In this document: piece after piece, positions 1-7,086 of the stretch
Layout: every line of letters begins with the position of its first letter
How positions within the stretch are numbered: position 1 is the stretch's first letter
NCBI GenBank assembly: GCA_002299245.1
Contig: DBOI01000082.1
Location: forward strand, 1 to 13,644
Reading direction: 5' to 3'
DNA from: Hydrogenovibrio sp. UBA650
GTDB lineage: Bacteria > Pseudomonadota > Gammaproteobacteria > Thiomicrospirales > Thiomicrospiraceae
Length of the DNA: 13,644 nt
Made by a program: the position numbers and the translations under genes
Notes under the pieces: model-generated
Databases searched by the model: none
What the model saw: only the letters and a program-made list of their open reading frames with translations
What the model was told of the DNA's origin: nothing

Positions 1-2
1 CA

Positions 3-20
3 TTATGCTGATAGGCATAA
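3..20. repeat. small inverted repeat downstream of the Nif3-family gene
   Basis: TTATGC at 3-8 and GCATAA at 15-20 form a perfect 6-base-pair stem around a 6-base loop. It lies just past the 3' end of the leftward Nif3/YbgI gene. Neither strand has a clear run of T after it, so it is a poor intrinsic terminator. It could be a processing signal, an operator for a gene outside the window, or chance. Nothing else is visible in bases 1-39. Confidence 0.25.
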
Positions 21-39
21 AGTTTTGTTAAGGGAGAGA

Positions 40-780
40 TTAAACTGGGTTGGGAATATCGACAAAAGTGACGTTCAGCCCAAACCTGTTCTCTATATGT
101 TCACCCAAAGCTCTGATACCATGAGTTTCTGTTGCGTGATGACCTGCCGCAAGATAATGTATGCCGCACTCTTTAGCCAGATGAGTAGTCTGTTCAGAAA
201 CTTCTCCACTAATATACACATCTGCGTTCCAACTGATCGCTTGGTCGATGTACCCTTGAGCCCCACCACTGCACCAAGCAACTGTTTTTACTAACTCTGG
301 ACCACCAGGTAAATGCAATGAGGTTCTATCTAGAGTGTTATCTACAAGCTGTTTAAATTCATCGATTTTCATTGGTTCAGACAACTCTCCTAGCCTTAAT
401 AGACCGGGTTCTGGCGTCTTATCCTCAAGCTGCCAAAGCTTACCTAACAGGGCATTATTTCCAAGCTCAGCGTGCCCATCTAAAGGCAGGTGATAACCAT
501 ATAGATTAATGTCATAATCAATTAAGGTTTTAATTCTCTGGTATTTAAAACCAGTAATCGTTTCAGGTTCGGATTTCCAAAAATATCCGTGGTGCACCAT
601 CACCGCATCTGCTTGCAGCTCAACCGCTTTTTCCAATAAAGCCTGACAAGCGGTGACACCTGTTACTACTTTTTTGATTTCTTGCTTTCCTTCGACCTGT
701 AAGCCATTTGGAGCATAGTCTTTATAGCTTTCAATATCTAGAAATCTATTCAGATAAGCTGTTAATTCAGTCTGTTTCAT
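40..780 (-). CDS. ybgI: Nif3-like dinuclear metal centre protein (YbgI family)
   Basis: The product has 246 residues, close to the 247 of E. coli YbgI, and matches the Nif3/YbgI family along its length. These proteins form toroidal hexamers with a two-metal site per subunit. The expected ligands are visible: the His63-His64 pair in MVHHGYFW, Asp101 in HLPLDGH, and His214 and Glu218 in AAGHHATETHG near the C-terminus. Databases often label the family 'GTP cyclohydrolase 1 type 2 homolog', but its physiological role is unsettled, so no reaction is assigned. The ATG at 780 has AGAGG 7 bases upstream. The gene lies beyond the hisD terminator and so probably has its own promoter in the roughly 30 bases before its start; CATAAT on the minus strand is a possible -10 without a convincing -35. 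Family assignment is firm; cellular function is unknown. Confidence 0.93.
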   Translation of the reverse strand: MKQTELTAYLNRFLDIESYKDYAPNGLQVEGKQEIKKVVTGVTACQALLEKAVELQADAVMVHHGYFWKSEPETITGFKYQRIKTLIDYDINLYGYHLPLDGHAELGNNALLGKLWQLEDKTPEPGLLRLGELSEPMKIDEFKQLVDNTLDRTSLHLPGGPELVKTVAWCSGGAQGYIDQAISWNADVYISGEVSEQTTHLAKECGIHYLAAGHHATETHGIRALGEHIENRFGLNVTFVDIPNPV

Positions 781-808
781 ATTAAGACCTCTATTATGAG
801 CAGTGACA

Positions 809-845
809 AAAAAACCACCAGGCCTTGAAGCACGGGTGGTTTTTT
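809..845 (-). terminator. intrinsic terminator after hisD, probably bidirectional
   Basis: AAAAAACCACC at 809-819 and GGTGGTTTTTT at 835-845 form a perfect 11-base-pair stem around a 15-base loop. The stem has a GC core (CCACC/GGTGG) flanked by an A tract on one side and a T tract on the other, so either strand ends in T residues after the hairpin. It begins 17 bases beyond the hisD stop codon. It therefore likely ends the long leftward transcript and separates it from the Nif3-family gene. Confidence 0.88.
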
Positions 846-861
846 CTATTTTTGGATTCTG

Positions 862-2163
862 CTAGTCTTTAACGCGATAACGTGCAGACGCTGCGTGAGC
901 CTGAAGACCCTCTCCATCCGCCAAGGTACCAGCAATTTTTCCGAGAACATTTGAGCCTTCAGCTGAACACATAATCAAGCTAGAACGCTTCTGGAAATCA
1001 TAGACACCTAGAGGTGAAGAGAAACGGGCTGTACGCGAAGTTGGCAACACGTGGTTAGGGCCCGCACAGTAATCACCGAGTGCTTCGGCTGTGTAGCGCC
1101 CCATAAAAATGGCACCTGCATGGCGAACTTTTGGTAACAAAGCTTTCGGGTCGTCAACAGACAGCTCTAAGTGTTCAGGAGCAATAATATTGATCATCTC
1201 AACCGCTTGATCAACGTCATCTACCACAATAATCGCACCGCGATCATCCAAAGCTTTACGAATAATAGGTTCGCGAGGCATATCATCCAGAAGACGGTTC
1301 ATGCTTTGATAAACTTTCTCAGCAAACTCGGCGTCTTCGGTTACCAGAATAGATTGAGCGTCTTCATCGTGCTCCGCCTGTGAGAATAGGTCCATCGCAA
1401 TCCAGTCTGGATCTGTTTTACCATCACAGTAGACCAAAATCTCAGAAGGTCCAGCGATCATATCGATACCAACAGTTCCAAATACCATACGTTTGGCAGT
1501 GGCAACAAAAATATTGCCAGGGCCAACAACTTTATCAACCGCAGGAACCGTTTCTGTTCCATAAGCCAAGGCTGCGACAGCTTGTGCTCCACCCAAGGTG
1601 AACACAGCATCAACACCACAGATTGCGGCTGCGGCCAGTACCATATCATTAACTTCACCATCTGGTGTTGGCACGACCATAATCAGCTTCTCAACGCCGG
1701 CCACTTTTGCAGGAATGGCATTCATAATGACTGATGATGGGTAAGCCGCCTTACCACCTGGAACATAGAGGCCCACACTATCAAGCGGTGTCACCTGCTG
1801 ACCAAGCATGGTGCCATCGGCTTCTTCATAGGACCAGGAATTCTGAACTTGCTTTTCGTGATAGGCACGAACACGCTGCGCAGAGATTTCCAAGGCTTCA
1901 CGCTGAGCTGATGGAATTGTTTCCAAGGCTTTTTGTAAACGTTCTTGAGATATTTCCAGCTCTGCGCCACTCTGCAGCTGCATACGGTCAAAACGGGCCG
2001 TATAATCAAGAAGCGCTGTATCGCCATTAGTACGAACGTTTTCAACCACTTCTTTAACAATATTATTTACATCTTCATTGGACACTGTTTCCCACGCCAG
2101 CAAACGATCCAATTCCTCTCTAAAGCCTGCCTGATTGGCAGATAATCGACGGATATTTAACAT
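862..2163 (-). CDS. hisD: histidinol dehydrogenase
   Basis: HisD catalyses the last two steps of histidine synthesis in the cytoplasm, oxidising L-histidinol to L-histidine with two NAD+ molecules at a zinc site. The 433-residue product is within one residue of E. coli HisD (434). The expected zinc ligands are present: Gln262 and His265 in FSQAEHDEDAQS, Asp364 in ALGDYCAGPNH and His423 in LQAHAAS. The catalytic Glu330-His331 pair lies in APEHLEL. The conserved blocks LYVPGGKAAYPSSV and KVVGPGNIFVATAKR support a full, intact gene. The ATG lies 3 bases after the hisG stop, so translation is probably coupled. The ribosome-binding site is weak (AGAG about 9 bases upstream). hisD is the last gene before the strong terminator at 809-845; hisC, which follows in Pseudomonas, is not here. 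Confidence 0.98.
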   Translation of the reverse strand: MLNIRRLSANQAGFREELDRLLAWETVSNEDVNNIVKEVVENVRTNGDTALLDYTARFDRMQLQSGAELEISQERLQKALETIPSAQREALEISAQRVRAYHEKQVQNSWSYEEADGTMLGQQVTPLDSVGLYVPGGKAAYPSSVIMNAIPAKVAGVEKLIMVVPTPDGEVNDMVLAAAAICGVDAVFTLGGAQAVAALAYGTETVPAVDKVVGPGNIFVATAKRMVFGTVGIDMIAGPSEILVYCDGKTDPDWIAMDLFSQAEHDEDAQSILVTEDAEFAEKVYQSMNRLLDDMPREPIIRKALDDRGAIIVVDDVDQAVEMINIIAPEHLELSVDDPKALLPKVRHAGAIFMGRYTAEALGDYCAGPNHVLPTSRTARFSSPLGVYDFQKRSSLIMCSAEGSNVLGKIAGTLADGEGLQAHAASARYRVKD

Positions 2164-2166
2164 TTT

Positions 2167-2799
2167 TTATTTCTCTACAGCTTTTTTAAACTCTTCAACT
2201 ATGTGATTGATTTGCGCAAACTTAGTTTTATAAGCATGTTGGTTGACAATCAAACGCGAGCTGATATCAGCAATGTGCTCTAAAGGCACTAGACCATTTG
2301 CCTTTAAAGTGTTTCCGGTATCAACCAAGTCAACGATCCTGTCAGCTAAATCAATTAATGGCGCAATTTCCATCGAACCATATAACTTGATCAAATCAAC
2401 CTGCTCACCCTTCTCTGCATAATATGCCTGGGCAGACTTTAAATACTTGGTGGCAACCTTCAAACGATGACCATGAGGCTTCTCATTCTCAGGGCCCGCA
2501 ACCATCAATTTACATTTCGCTATATGAAGGTCAAGCAATTCAAACAGATTATCTGTTGGTGCTTCCATCAGAACATCTTTACCGGCAACACCGATATCTG
2601 CGGCTCCATGAGCAACATAGGTAGGAGCATCGGTTGCGCGCACAATTAGCAGGCGCACATTATCTTGATTAGTTGGCAAAATTAACTTTCGACTTTTACT
2701 TGGGTCTTCAAGCGGTTCAATTCCGGCAGCCTCAAGAAGTGGCAAAGTGTCTTTGTAAATACGGCCTTTGGAAAGTGCAATTGTCAGTTGATCATTCAT
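2167..2799 (-). CDS. hisG: ATP phosphoribosyltransferase catalytic subunit, short form
   Basis: HisG catalyses the first committed step of histidine synthesis, joining ATP and PRPP to give phosphoribosyl-ATP. The protein has 210 residues with the two periplasmic-binding-like halves of the catalytic domain. The PRPP/phosphate-binding segment DLVDTGNTLKANGL lies at about residues 157-170, and ADIGVAGKDVL at 67-77 is also characteristic. It ends where the roughly 80-residue regulatory (ACT-like) domain of long HisG (299 residues in E. coli) would begin. This is the normal short class (HisG-S), not a truncation: known short forms work only in a hetero-octamer with HisZ, a HisRS-like regulatory subunit that binds histidine. 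No hisZ is in the window, so it should lie elsewhere. The gene is followed after 3 bases by hisD and preceded by a 47-base gap after murA. Confidence 0.97.
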   Translation of the reverse strand: MNDQLTIALSKGRIYKDTLPLLEAAGIEPLEDPSKSRKLILPTNQDNVRLLIVRATDAPTYVAHGAADIGVAGKDVLMEAPTDNLFELLDLHIAKCKLMVAGPENEKPHGHRLKVATKYLKSAQAYYAEKGEQVDLIKLYGSMEIAPLIDLADRIVDLVDTGNTLKANGLVPLEHIADISSRLIVNQHAYKTKFAQINHIVEEFKKAVEK

Positions 2800-2846
2800 A
2801 GTTTTCAGTCTTTAAAAATTCAAATTTTTTGGTAAACGTTTTAACT

Positions 2847-4109
2847 TCAATCAGTTAAACGATAGATATGAGCTCCAACTTTATGGAACTTCTCTTCAAT
2901 TAGTTCGTATCCACGATCTATATGATAGACACGATTCACAACCGTATCTCCACTGGCAACCAGGCCTGCTAAAATCAAACTGGCCGATGCACGCAAATCC
3001 GTTGCCATTACTGGCGCTCCATACAGTTCTTTGACACCTTTAATTCGAGCAGTCTTGCCATCAACTTTTATATCAGCCCCCATTCGAATCAACTCCGAAA
3101 CGTGCATAAAACGATTCTCGAAAATCGTCTCTTTAATGGTTGACTCACCACTTGCAAGCGCATTCATAATCAAAAACTGGGCTTGCATGTCTGTAGGAAA
3201 CAGAGGGTAAGGATCGGTCACTATATCCACCGGTAGCAATTCTCTATCCCGCATATCCAAAGTAATACTATTAGCGGTAGTTGTTACTTTTGCACCTGCT
3301 TCACGGAACTTATCCAACACCACTCCAAGGTGTATTGGATTAACCTTGTTCACTGTCAATTTACTTTTGGTCACAGCCGCTGCGGCAAGATAAGTACCAG
3401 CCTCAATTCGGTCAGGAATCACTTCATAATCAACCCCATGCAAACGCTCAACACCTTCTATAACCAAAGTATCGGTACCAATACCGCTGATTTTTGCACC
3501 CATTTTCACTAGGAAAGTGGCTAGATCAGATACCTCTGGCTCTCGTGCTGCATTTCGAAGCGTCGTAACTCCTTCTGCTAAAACAGCTGCCATCATCAAG
3601 TTTTCAGTACCTGTCACCGTTACTGGCTCCATCAGGATATCCGCACCTTTGAGACGACCTTCAGATCTGGCAATTATATAGCCGTTTTCAACTTCAATTT
3701 CTGCACCCATCTTTTCCATACCATCAATATGGATATTGACCGGACGCGAACCGATAGCACAACCTCCAGGGAGAGACACTTTAGCTTCCCCGAATCTAGC
3801 CAGAAGTGGCCCTAATACCAAAATAGAGGCACGCATTGTTTTTACCAAATCATATGGCGCCTCTTTACTAGTGACGTTGGAAGCGTCTATTTCAATCCGC
3901 AGCTCTTCATCAAACATCACTTCAACGCCCATTGAGCCAATTAGCTGAATCGTGGTCGTCACATCCATCAGGTGAGGCACATTCGATAGTTTTACTGGGG
4001 TTTCAGCCAGCAAGCTACCCATTAAAATCGGCAGGGCAGCATTCTTAGCGCCGGAGATATCAATCGTGCCTGAGAGCTCTCCGCGATTGTCAATTACGAG
4101 TTTGTCCAT
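2847..4109 (-). CDS. murA: UDP-N-acetylglucosamine 1-carboxyvinyltransferase (MurA)
   Basis: MurA transfers enolpyruvate from phosphoenolpyruvate to UDP-GlcNAc, the first committed step of peptidoglycan synthesis, in the cytoplasm. The product has 420 residues (E. coli 419) and is complete. Key residues are visible: Lys22 in SGAKNAALP, Cys117 in LPGGCAIGSRP (equivalent to Cys115 of E. coli, the residue modified by fosfomycin), Asp307 in FPTDMQAQF, Arg373 in TDLRASASL and Arg399 in YHIDRGYE. A cysteine rather than aspartate at position 117 predicts a fosfomycin-sensitive enzyme type; that is inference. The ATG has almost no Shine-Dalgarno sequence (an AAGA about 11 bases upstream). The 61-base leader after ibaG contains overlapping inverted repeats. 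The ibaG-murA-hisG-hisD order is the usual proteobacterial one. Confidence 0.98.
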   Translation of the reverse strand: MDKLVIDNRGELSGTIDISGAKNAALPILMGSLLAETPVKLSNVPHLMDVTTTIQLIGSMGVEVMFDEELRIEIDASNVTSKEAPYDLVKTMRASILVLGPLLARFGEAKVSLPGGCAIGSRPVNIHIDGMEKMGAEIEVENGYIIARSEGRLKGADILMEPVTVTGTENLMMAAVLAEGVTTLRNAAREPEVSDLATFLVKMGAKISGIGTDTLVIEGVERLHGVDYEVIPDRIEAGTYLAAAAVTKSKLTVNKVNPIHLGVVLDKFREAGAKVTTTANSITLDMRDRELLPVDIVTDPYPLFPTDMQAQFLIMNALASGESTIKETIFENRFMHVSELIRMGADIKVDGKTARIKGVKELYGAPVMATDLRASASLILAGLVASGDTVVNRVYHIDRGYELIEEKFHKVGAHIYRLTD

Positions 4110-4125
4110 ATATATTGATCTTATG

Positions 4126-4159
4126 AATCTAACCTAAGATTAGTAAGGTTTGTTTAGGT
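4126..4159 (-). promoter_or_regulatory. overlapping inverted repeats in the murA leader
   Basis: On the plus strand, AATCT (4126-4130) can pair with AGATT (4137-4141), while AACCT (4131-4135) can pair with AGGTT (4146-4150). ACCTAA (4132-4137) can also pair with TTAGGT (4154-4159). These pairings share bases and so exclude one another. The block lies between the ibaG stop and the murA start, in RNA that precedes murA. The stems are short and AT-rich, and no function is shown. Confidence 0.25.
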
Positions 4160-4170
4160 AATTATGTGTC

Positions 4171-4392
4171 TTATTTACTGACTTGAGTTTTTATAGAAAG
4201 AGCGTGCAACTCACCACTTTCAAACTGAGCTTTGAAAATATCATTAACCATGCGGTGTCTTTGCAGAGGTTTTAAACCTTCAAAAACAGGGCTGGTAACA
4301 ATAATGGTAAAGTTACAATCAGCTCCGCTAGTCTCAACTTGACTGTCAGGAATCTCATCCTGAATCATCTTACGAATGGTTTCTGGTGACAT
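4171..4392 (-). CDS. ibaG: BolA-family protein IbaG
   Basis: This 73-residue protein has the BolA fold pattern. An N-terminal helix precedes a strand-loop-strand with Cys26 in SGADCNFTIIV, then FEGLKPLQRHRMV with His46, and ELHALSI near the C-terminus. BolA-family proteins partner monothiol glutaredoxins and bind [2Fe-2S] clusters through a conserved His and a His or Cys in the variable loop; here Cys26 and His63 are the candidates. The IbaG subgroup (E. coli YrbA, in acid response and iron-sulfur handling) is the one found beside murA, which supports the name. It is slightly shorter than E. coli IbaG. The ATG at 4392 is 12 bases from AGGAG, which lies in a small hairpin; a two-codon frame (ATG-TTT-TAG) ends directly before the start. 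No glutaredoxin gene is nearby. Confidence 0.92.
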   Translation of the reverse strand: MSPETIRKMIQDEIPDSQVETSGADCNFTIIVTSPVFEGLKPLQRHRMVNDIFKAQFESGELHALSIKTQVSK

Positions 4393-4415
4393 CTAAAACA
4401 TACTCTCCTAAGAGT
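4393..4415 (-). promoter_or_regulatory. ibaG ribosome-binding site in a hairpin, with a two-codon frame
   Basis: On the minus strand ACTCT-TAGG-AGAGT (plus positions 4402-4415) forms a 5-base-pair hairpin with a 4-base loop. The Shine-Dalgarno AGGAG (4405-4409) lies in its loop and 3' arm. Three bases downstream is ATG (4399-4401), then TTT and TAG, and the ibaG ATG follows at once at 4390-4392 in the same frame. The layout is directly visible; that it tunes ibaG translation is inference. Confidence 0.4.
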
Positions 4416-4457
4416 TTATCGGTTAAATTATTTTATAACTAACAGATTCATTTCAAA

Positions 4458-5222
4458 TTATCCGCGTATTTTAACGCCTTTATGCAATAAAATCAGATTT
4501 ATCACTGAAACCAAAATTAAAAACACCGTTGTCACCAGTAAACTCAGATAAACCGACACATCCGCTTGCGCAAAGAAGCCATAGCGGAAACCGTCAACCA
4601 TATAAAAGAACGGATTAAAATATGACACTTGTTGCCAAAATTCTGGAAGCGAGTGAATCGAATAGAAAACCCCACTCAAGAATGTCAGAGGCATAATTAC
4701 AAAGTTTTGAAAACCCGCCAGGTGATCATACTTGTCAGATATTATCCCAGCCATCATACCCAAACCTCCCATCATGGCGGCACTGAGAACCGCAAACAAA
4801 AGAATCCACAAAGGTTGCTGCCAACTAAGATCAAACCAGATAATGCTGACAAGCAGTATACCGACACCAACAACCACTCCACGCACAACAGCAGCTGCGA
4901 CAAACGCCAGATAAAACTCAAATGCGGAAATAGGGCTGAGTAGAACAAAGGTCAAATTACCATGCATTTTCGATTGAATAAGACTGGAAGAGCTATTAGA
5001 AAAAGCATTCTGCAGTAATGCCATCATTATCAGACCAGGAATAATAAATTGACTGTAAGTCAGGCCTGCATAGGTCTCGATACGTGAATCCACAACCTGA
5101 CCAAACACCAGTAGGAATAACAGAGTGGAAATAACAGGTGCAAAAACAGTCTGCACCATAACCGAATAAAAACGGCGAACCTCTTTAATAAACAGCGCCC
5201 AGAAACCAGCAAAATTAAACAT
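4458..5222 (-). CDS. yadH: ABC-2 type transporter permease, YadH-like
   Basis: The 254-residue hydrophobic protein fits the ABC-2 membrane family in length and pattern (E. coli YadH has 256 residues). A cytoplasmic N-terminal segment (FWALFIKEVRRFYSV) leads into about six membrane segments. A conserved C-terminal region contains PLTFLSGVFYSIHSLP and FNPFFYMVDGFRYGFF, the typical ABC-2 signature area. It pairs with the ATPase encoded just upstream; the two frames overlap by 8 bases, implying a fixed ratio of subunits. ABC-2 systems of this class usually export hydrophobic compounds, polysaccharides or drugs, but the substrate of YadGH is not established. Its place between mlaB and ibaG suggests an envelope role, which is inference only. 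It ends 65 bases before ibaG. Confidence 0.9.
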   Translation of the reverse strand: MFNFAGFWALFIKEVRRFYSVMVQTVFAPVISTLLFLLVFGQVVDSRIETYAGLTYSQFIIPGLIMMALLQNAFSNSSSSLIQSKMHGNLTFVLLSPISAFEFYLAFVAAAVVRGVVVGVGILLVSIIWFDLSWQQPLWILLFAVLSAAMMGGLGMMAGIISDKYDHLAGFQNFVIMPLTFLSGVFYSIHSLPEFWQQVSYFNPFFYMVDGFRYGFFAQADVSVYLSLLVTTVFLILVSVINLILLHKGVKIRG

Positions 5223-6141
5223 CTGCCGACACCTCTGCCGAGGTTAAATCTAGAAAAACCTCTTCCAAGGTTGCATCGCGACTACTGACATCCACCACCT
5301 CTAAACCGGATTGTTCCATCCATGCCATGGCCTGAGTCATGGAACTGTTTTTATCAACTTGAAATACATAACCTGAAGGCTCTTTATCAACAACCAGTTT
5401 CTGTAGAGGGCCAACCAAACTGGCTTCAGGGTTGGCAACCTTCACTTTCAAATAACGGTATGGGTGCTTCGACAACAGAGCTTGCGTATCATCAATTGCT
5501 TGCACTTGCCCCTTATTTAAAATAGCAACCTTATCGCAAAGAGCTTCCGCCTCTTCTAAATAATGTGTAGTTAGAATGACTGTGTGTCCCTGCTGGTGGA
5601 GTTCCTTGGTGAAATCCCAAAGTGTTCTTCGCAAATCAACATCAACCCCAGCTGTTGGCTCATCAAGCACAATCACTCTCGGCTTATGAACCAGAGCCAT
5701 TGCAATCAAAACTCTGCGTTTCATGCCTCCTGACAACTCGTTAGTGTTTGCACCGGCCTTTTCACTCAAAGCCAATCTTTGCAGGAGTTCATCAATCCAA
5801 TTTCTCTGGACTTGGCCTTTGAGGCCAAAATAACCTGACTGTAACTCTAATAATTCTCGGATAGTAAAAAAGGGATCGGCAATCAATTCTTGAGGAACCA
5901 GACCAAGCGCTCTTCGCGTTGTTCTGTAATCAGAAACAACATCAAAACCTTGAACTTTGATCTGCCCTGAGTCAGCTAAAACCAGACCAGACATCGCATT
6001 TATCAGGGTCGATTTACCAGCTCCATTTGGACCTAGAAGCCCAAAAAAAGCTCCTTCCTCGACATCAAATGAGACACCTTTAAGAGCTTGCACATTAGGG
6101 TAGTTCTTGACGACATTGTCAAACTTTACTGCCAAAGACAT
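5215..6141 (-). CDS. yadG: ABC transporter ATP-binding protein, YadG-like
   Basis: This 308-residue ATPase energises the ABC-2 permease encoded immediately downstream. All nucleotide-binding motifs are intact: Walker A GPNGAGKST at residues 37-45, Q-loop Gln84 in LVPQE, signature LSGGMKRR at 136-143, Walker B RVIVLDEP at 155-162 with the catalytic glutamate, and switch His193 in TTHYLEEAE. A C-terminal extension of about 90 residues follows the ATPase core, as in the DrrA/NodI/YadG exporter group. The start ATG has AAGG about 10 bases upstream and lies 25 bases after mlaB, so the gene is probably in the mla transcript. A DrrA-type drug exporter role is possible but the context does not favour it; the substrate is unknown. 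Confidence 0.92.
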   Translation of the reverse strand: MSLAVKFDNVVKNYPNVQALKGVSFDVEEGAFFGLLGPNGAGKSTLINAMSGLVLADSGQIKVQGFDVVSDYRTTRRALGLVPQELIADPFFTIRELLELQSGYFGLKGQVQRNWIDELLQRLALSEKAGANTNELSGGMKRRVLIAMALVHKPRVIVLDEPTAGVDVDLRRTLWDFTKELHQQGHTVILTTHYLEEAEALCDKVAILNKGQVQAIDDTQALLSKHPYRYLKVKVANPEASLVGPLQKLVVDKEPSGYVFQVDKNSSMTQAMAWMEQSGLEVVDVSSRDATLEEVFLDLTSAEVSADV

Positions 6142-6166
6142 GAAATAGAAACCTTAGAGTGGGAAA

Positions 6167-6454
6167 TTATTTGATAGCGATGATAGAGTTAAGATCATAC
6201 AACTCAATCAAGTTATCAAGTTGTTGAGGAAAATTAACGACCTTGAGTTTGGTTTCGCTTTGTTGAGCCCAGTATAGCAACACTGCTAAAACTGCACTAT
6301 CAGCCTTGTCTACCGCCGTGAAATCGACTTCTTTAACGGGCAAACTTAGCCAAGAATTTTGCTTGATTAATTTAGGCAAAACTGAAATATCGACTATCTC
6401 AGGAAGACTCAGCTTGCCTTGCCATTCATCCCATGCGCTATTAACCTGGTTCAA
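6167..6454 (-). CDS. mlaB: phospholipid transport system STAS protein MlaB
   Basis: MlaB is the small cytoplasmic STAS-domain subunit that binds the MlaF ATPase and is needed for assembly and activity of the MlaFEDB complex. The 95-residue product has the STAS pattern, with DKADSAVLAVLLYW at about residues 49-62. Ser53 stands where E. coli MlaB has the functionally important Thr52. No ATG is available: an in-frame stop lies 9 bases upstream of the only plausible start, a TTG at 6452-6454. That TTG overlaps the mlaC stop codon (TTGA), so translation is probably coupled to mlaC. No good Shine-Dalgarno is seen. Sequence similarity of MlaB is usually weak, and the position right after mlaC adds much of the confidence. 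Confidence 0.87.
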   Translation of the reverse strand: MNQVNSAWDEWQGKLSLPEIVDISVLPKLIKQNSWLSLPVKEVDFTAVDKADSAVLAVLLYWAQQSETKLKVVNFPQQLDNLIELYDLNSIIAIK

Positions 6455-7083
6455 ACTGTTTTACCATTAAAAGATGCATTTTTGGTCTGCATTTCAGCAA
6501 TCACCGCATCCAGACCTTTTTTTACAATATCAGAATTATAGGCCTTGCGATAATTAAGAAGCATGCTAACACCTTCAACGGAAACATCATACAACATCCA
6601 TTTTTTGCTCTTCTTATTTAGGTAAGCGCGATAAGTTACGTCCGATTTATTTCCATCACTCTGAGTAACAGAAGAAGGCACGGTAACTCTTCCTGGCTTT
6701 TCAACTCTGGCGGTTGCAACCGAAACGGTTTCAATTTTCAACTTGAGCAAGCTCTGAGAGTAGGAGCGAATCAAAGTATTCGTAAAAGCATCGACAAAGG
6801 CTTGTTTTTGATCTTTAGAAGCGCTGCGCCAGTGCTTACCCAAAACATATCGAGCCATTTTCGGAGTATCTATATAGGGCAGCACATACTTTGTTGCAAA
6901 ACTCTTAACTTCGGCGGGATCATTCTCCAACTTTTCACGTTTTAGATTAAGTTCAGAAATTACGTTATTATAAATTGCTTTGACCATTTTTTCAGGGTCA
7001 TCCTGCGGAACTTCATGTGCAACAACCAAGGTAGAAAAAAACAGCAATGTATTCAAAAAAACTACCTGTAAAAAGCGACTCAT
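6451..7083 (-). CDS. mlaC: periplasmic phospholipid-binding protein MlaC
   Basis: MlaC carries phospholipids through the periplasm between the outer-membrane MlaA complex and the inner-membrane MlaFEDB complex. The 210-residue product (E. coli 211) has a clear signal peptide: a short basic start, a hydrophobic core (FLQVVFLNTLLFFSTLVVA) and likely cleavage after Ala22. The body has the MlaC/Ttg2D pattern, including VLPYIDTPKMARYVLGKHWR, and KWMLYDVSVEGVSMLLNYRK near the end of the lipid-binding fold. The ATG has GGGGAG 6 bases upstream, lying inside the end of mlaD, and the gene starts 3 bases after the mlaD stop. Its own stop overlaps the mlaB start. MlaA is not encoded in the window. Confidence 0.96.
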   Translation of the reverse strand: MSRFLQVVFLNTLLFFSTLVVAHEVPQDDPEKMVKAIYNNVISELNLKREKLENDPAEVKSFATKYVLPYIDTPKMARYVLGKHWRSASKDQKQAFVDAFTNTLIRSYSQSLLKLKIETVSVATARVEKPGRVTVPSSVTQSDGNKSDVTYRAYLNKKSKKWMLYDVSVEGVSMLLNYRKAYNSDIVKKGLDAVIAEMQTKNASFNGKTV

Positions 7084-7086
7084 GCT

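Noticed and set aside
2167..2799. hisG as a truncated pseudogene, because it is 90 residues shorter than the E. coli protein
   Set aside because: The catalytic domain is complete and the length fits the short HisG class that works with HisZ.
2814..2829. AAAAATT...AATTTTT dyad between hisG and murA
   Set aside because: It is made only of A and T pairs apart from its tiny loop, and would be too weak to terminate transcription.
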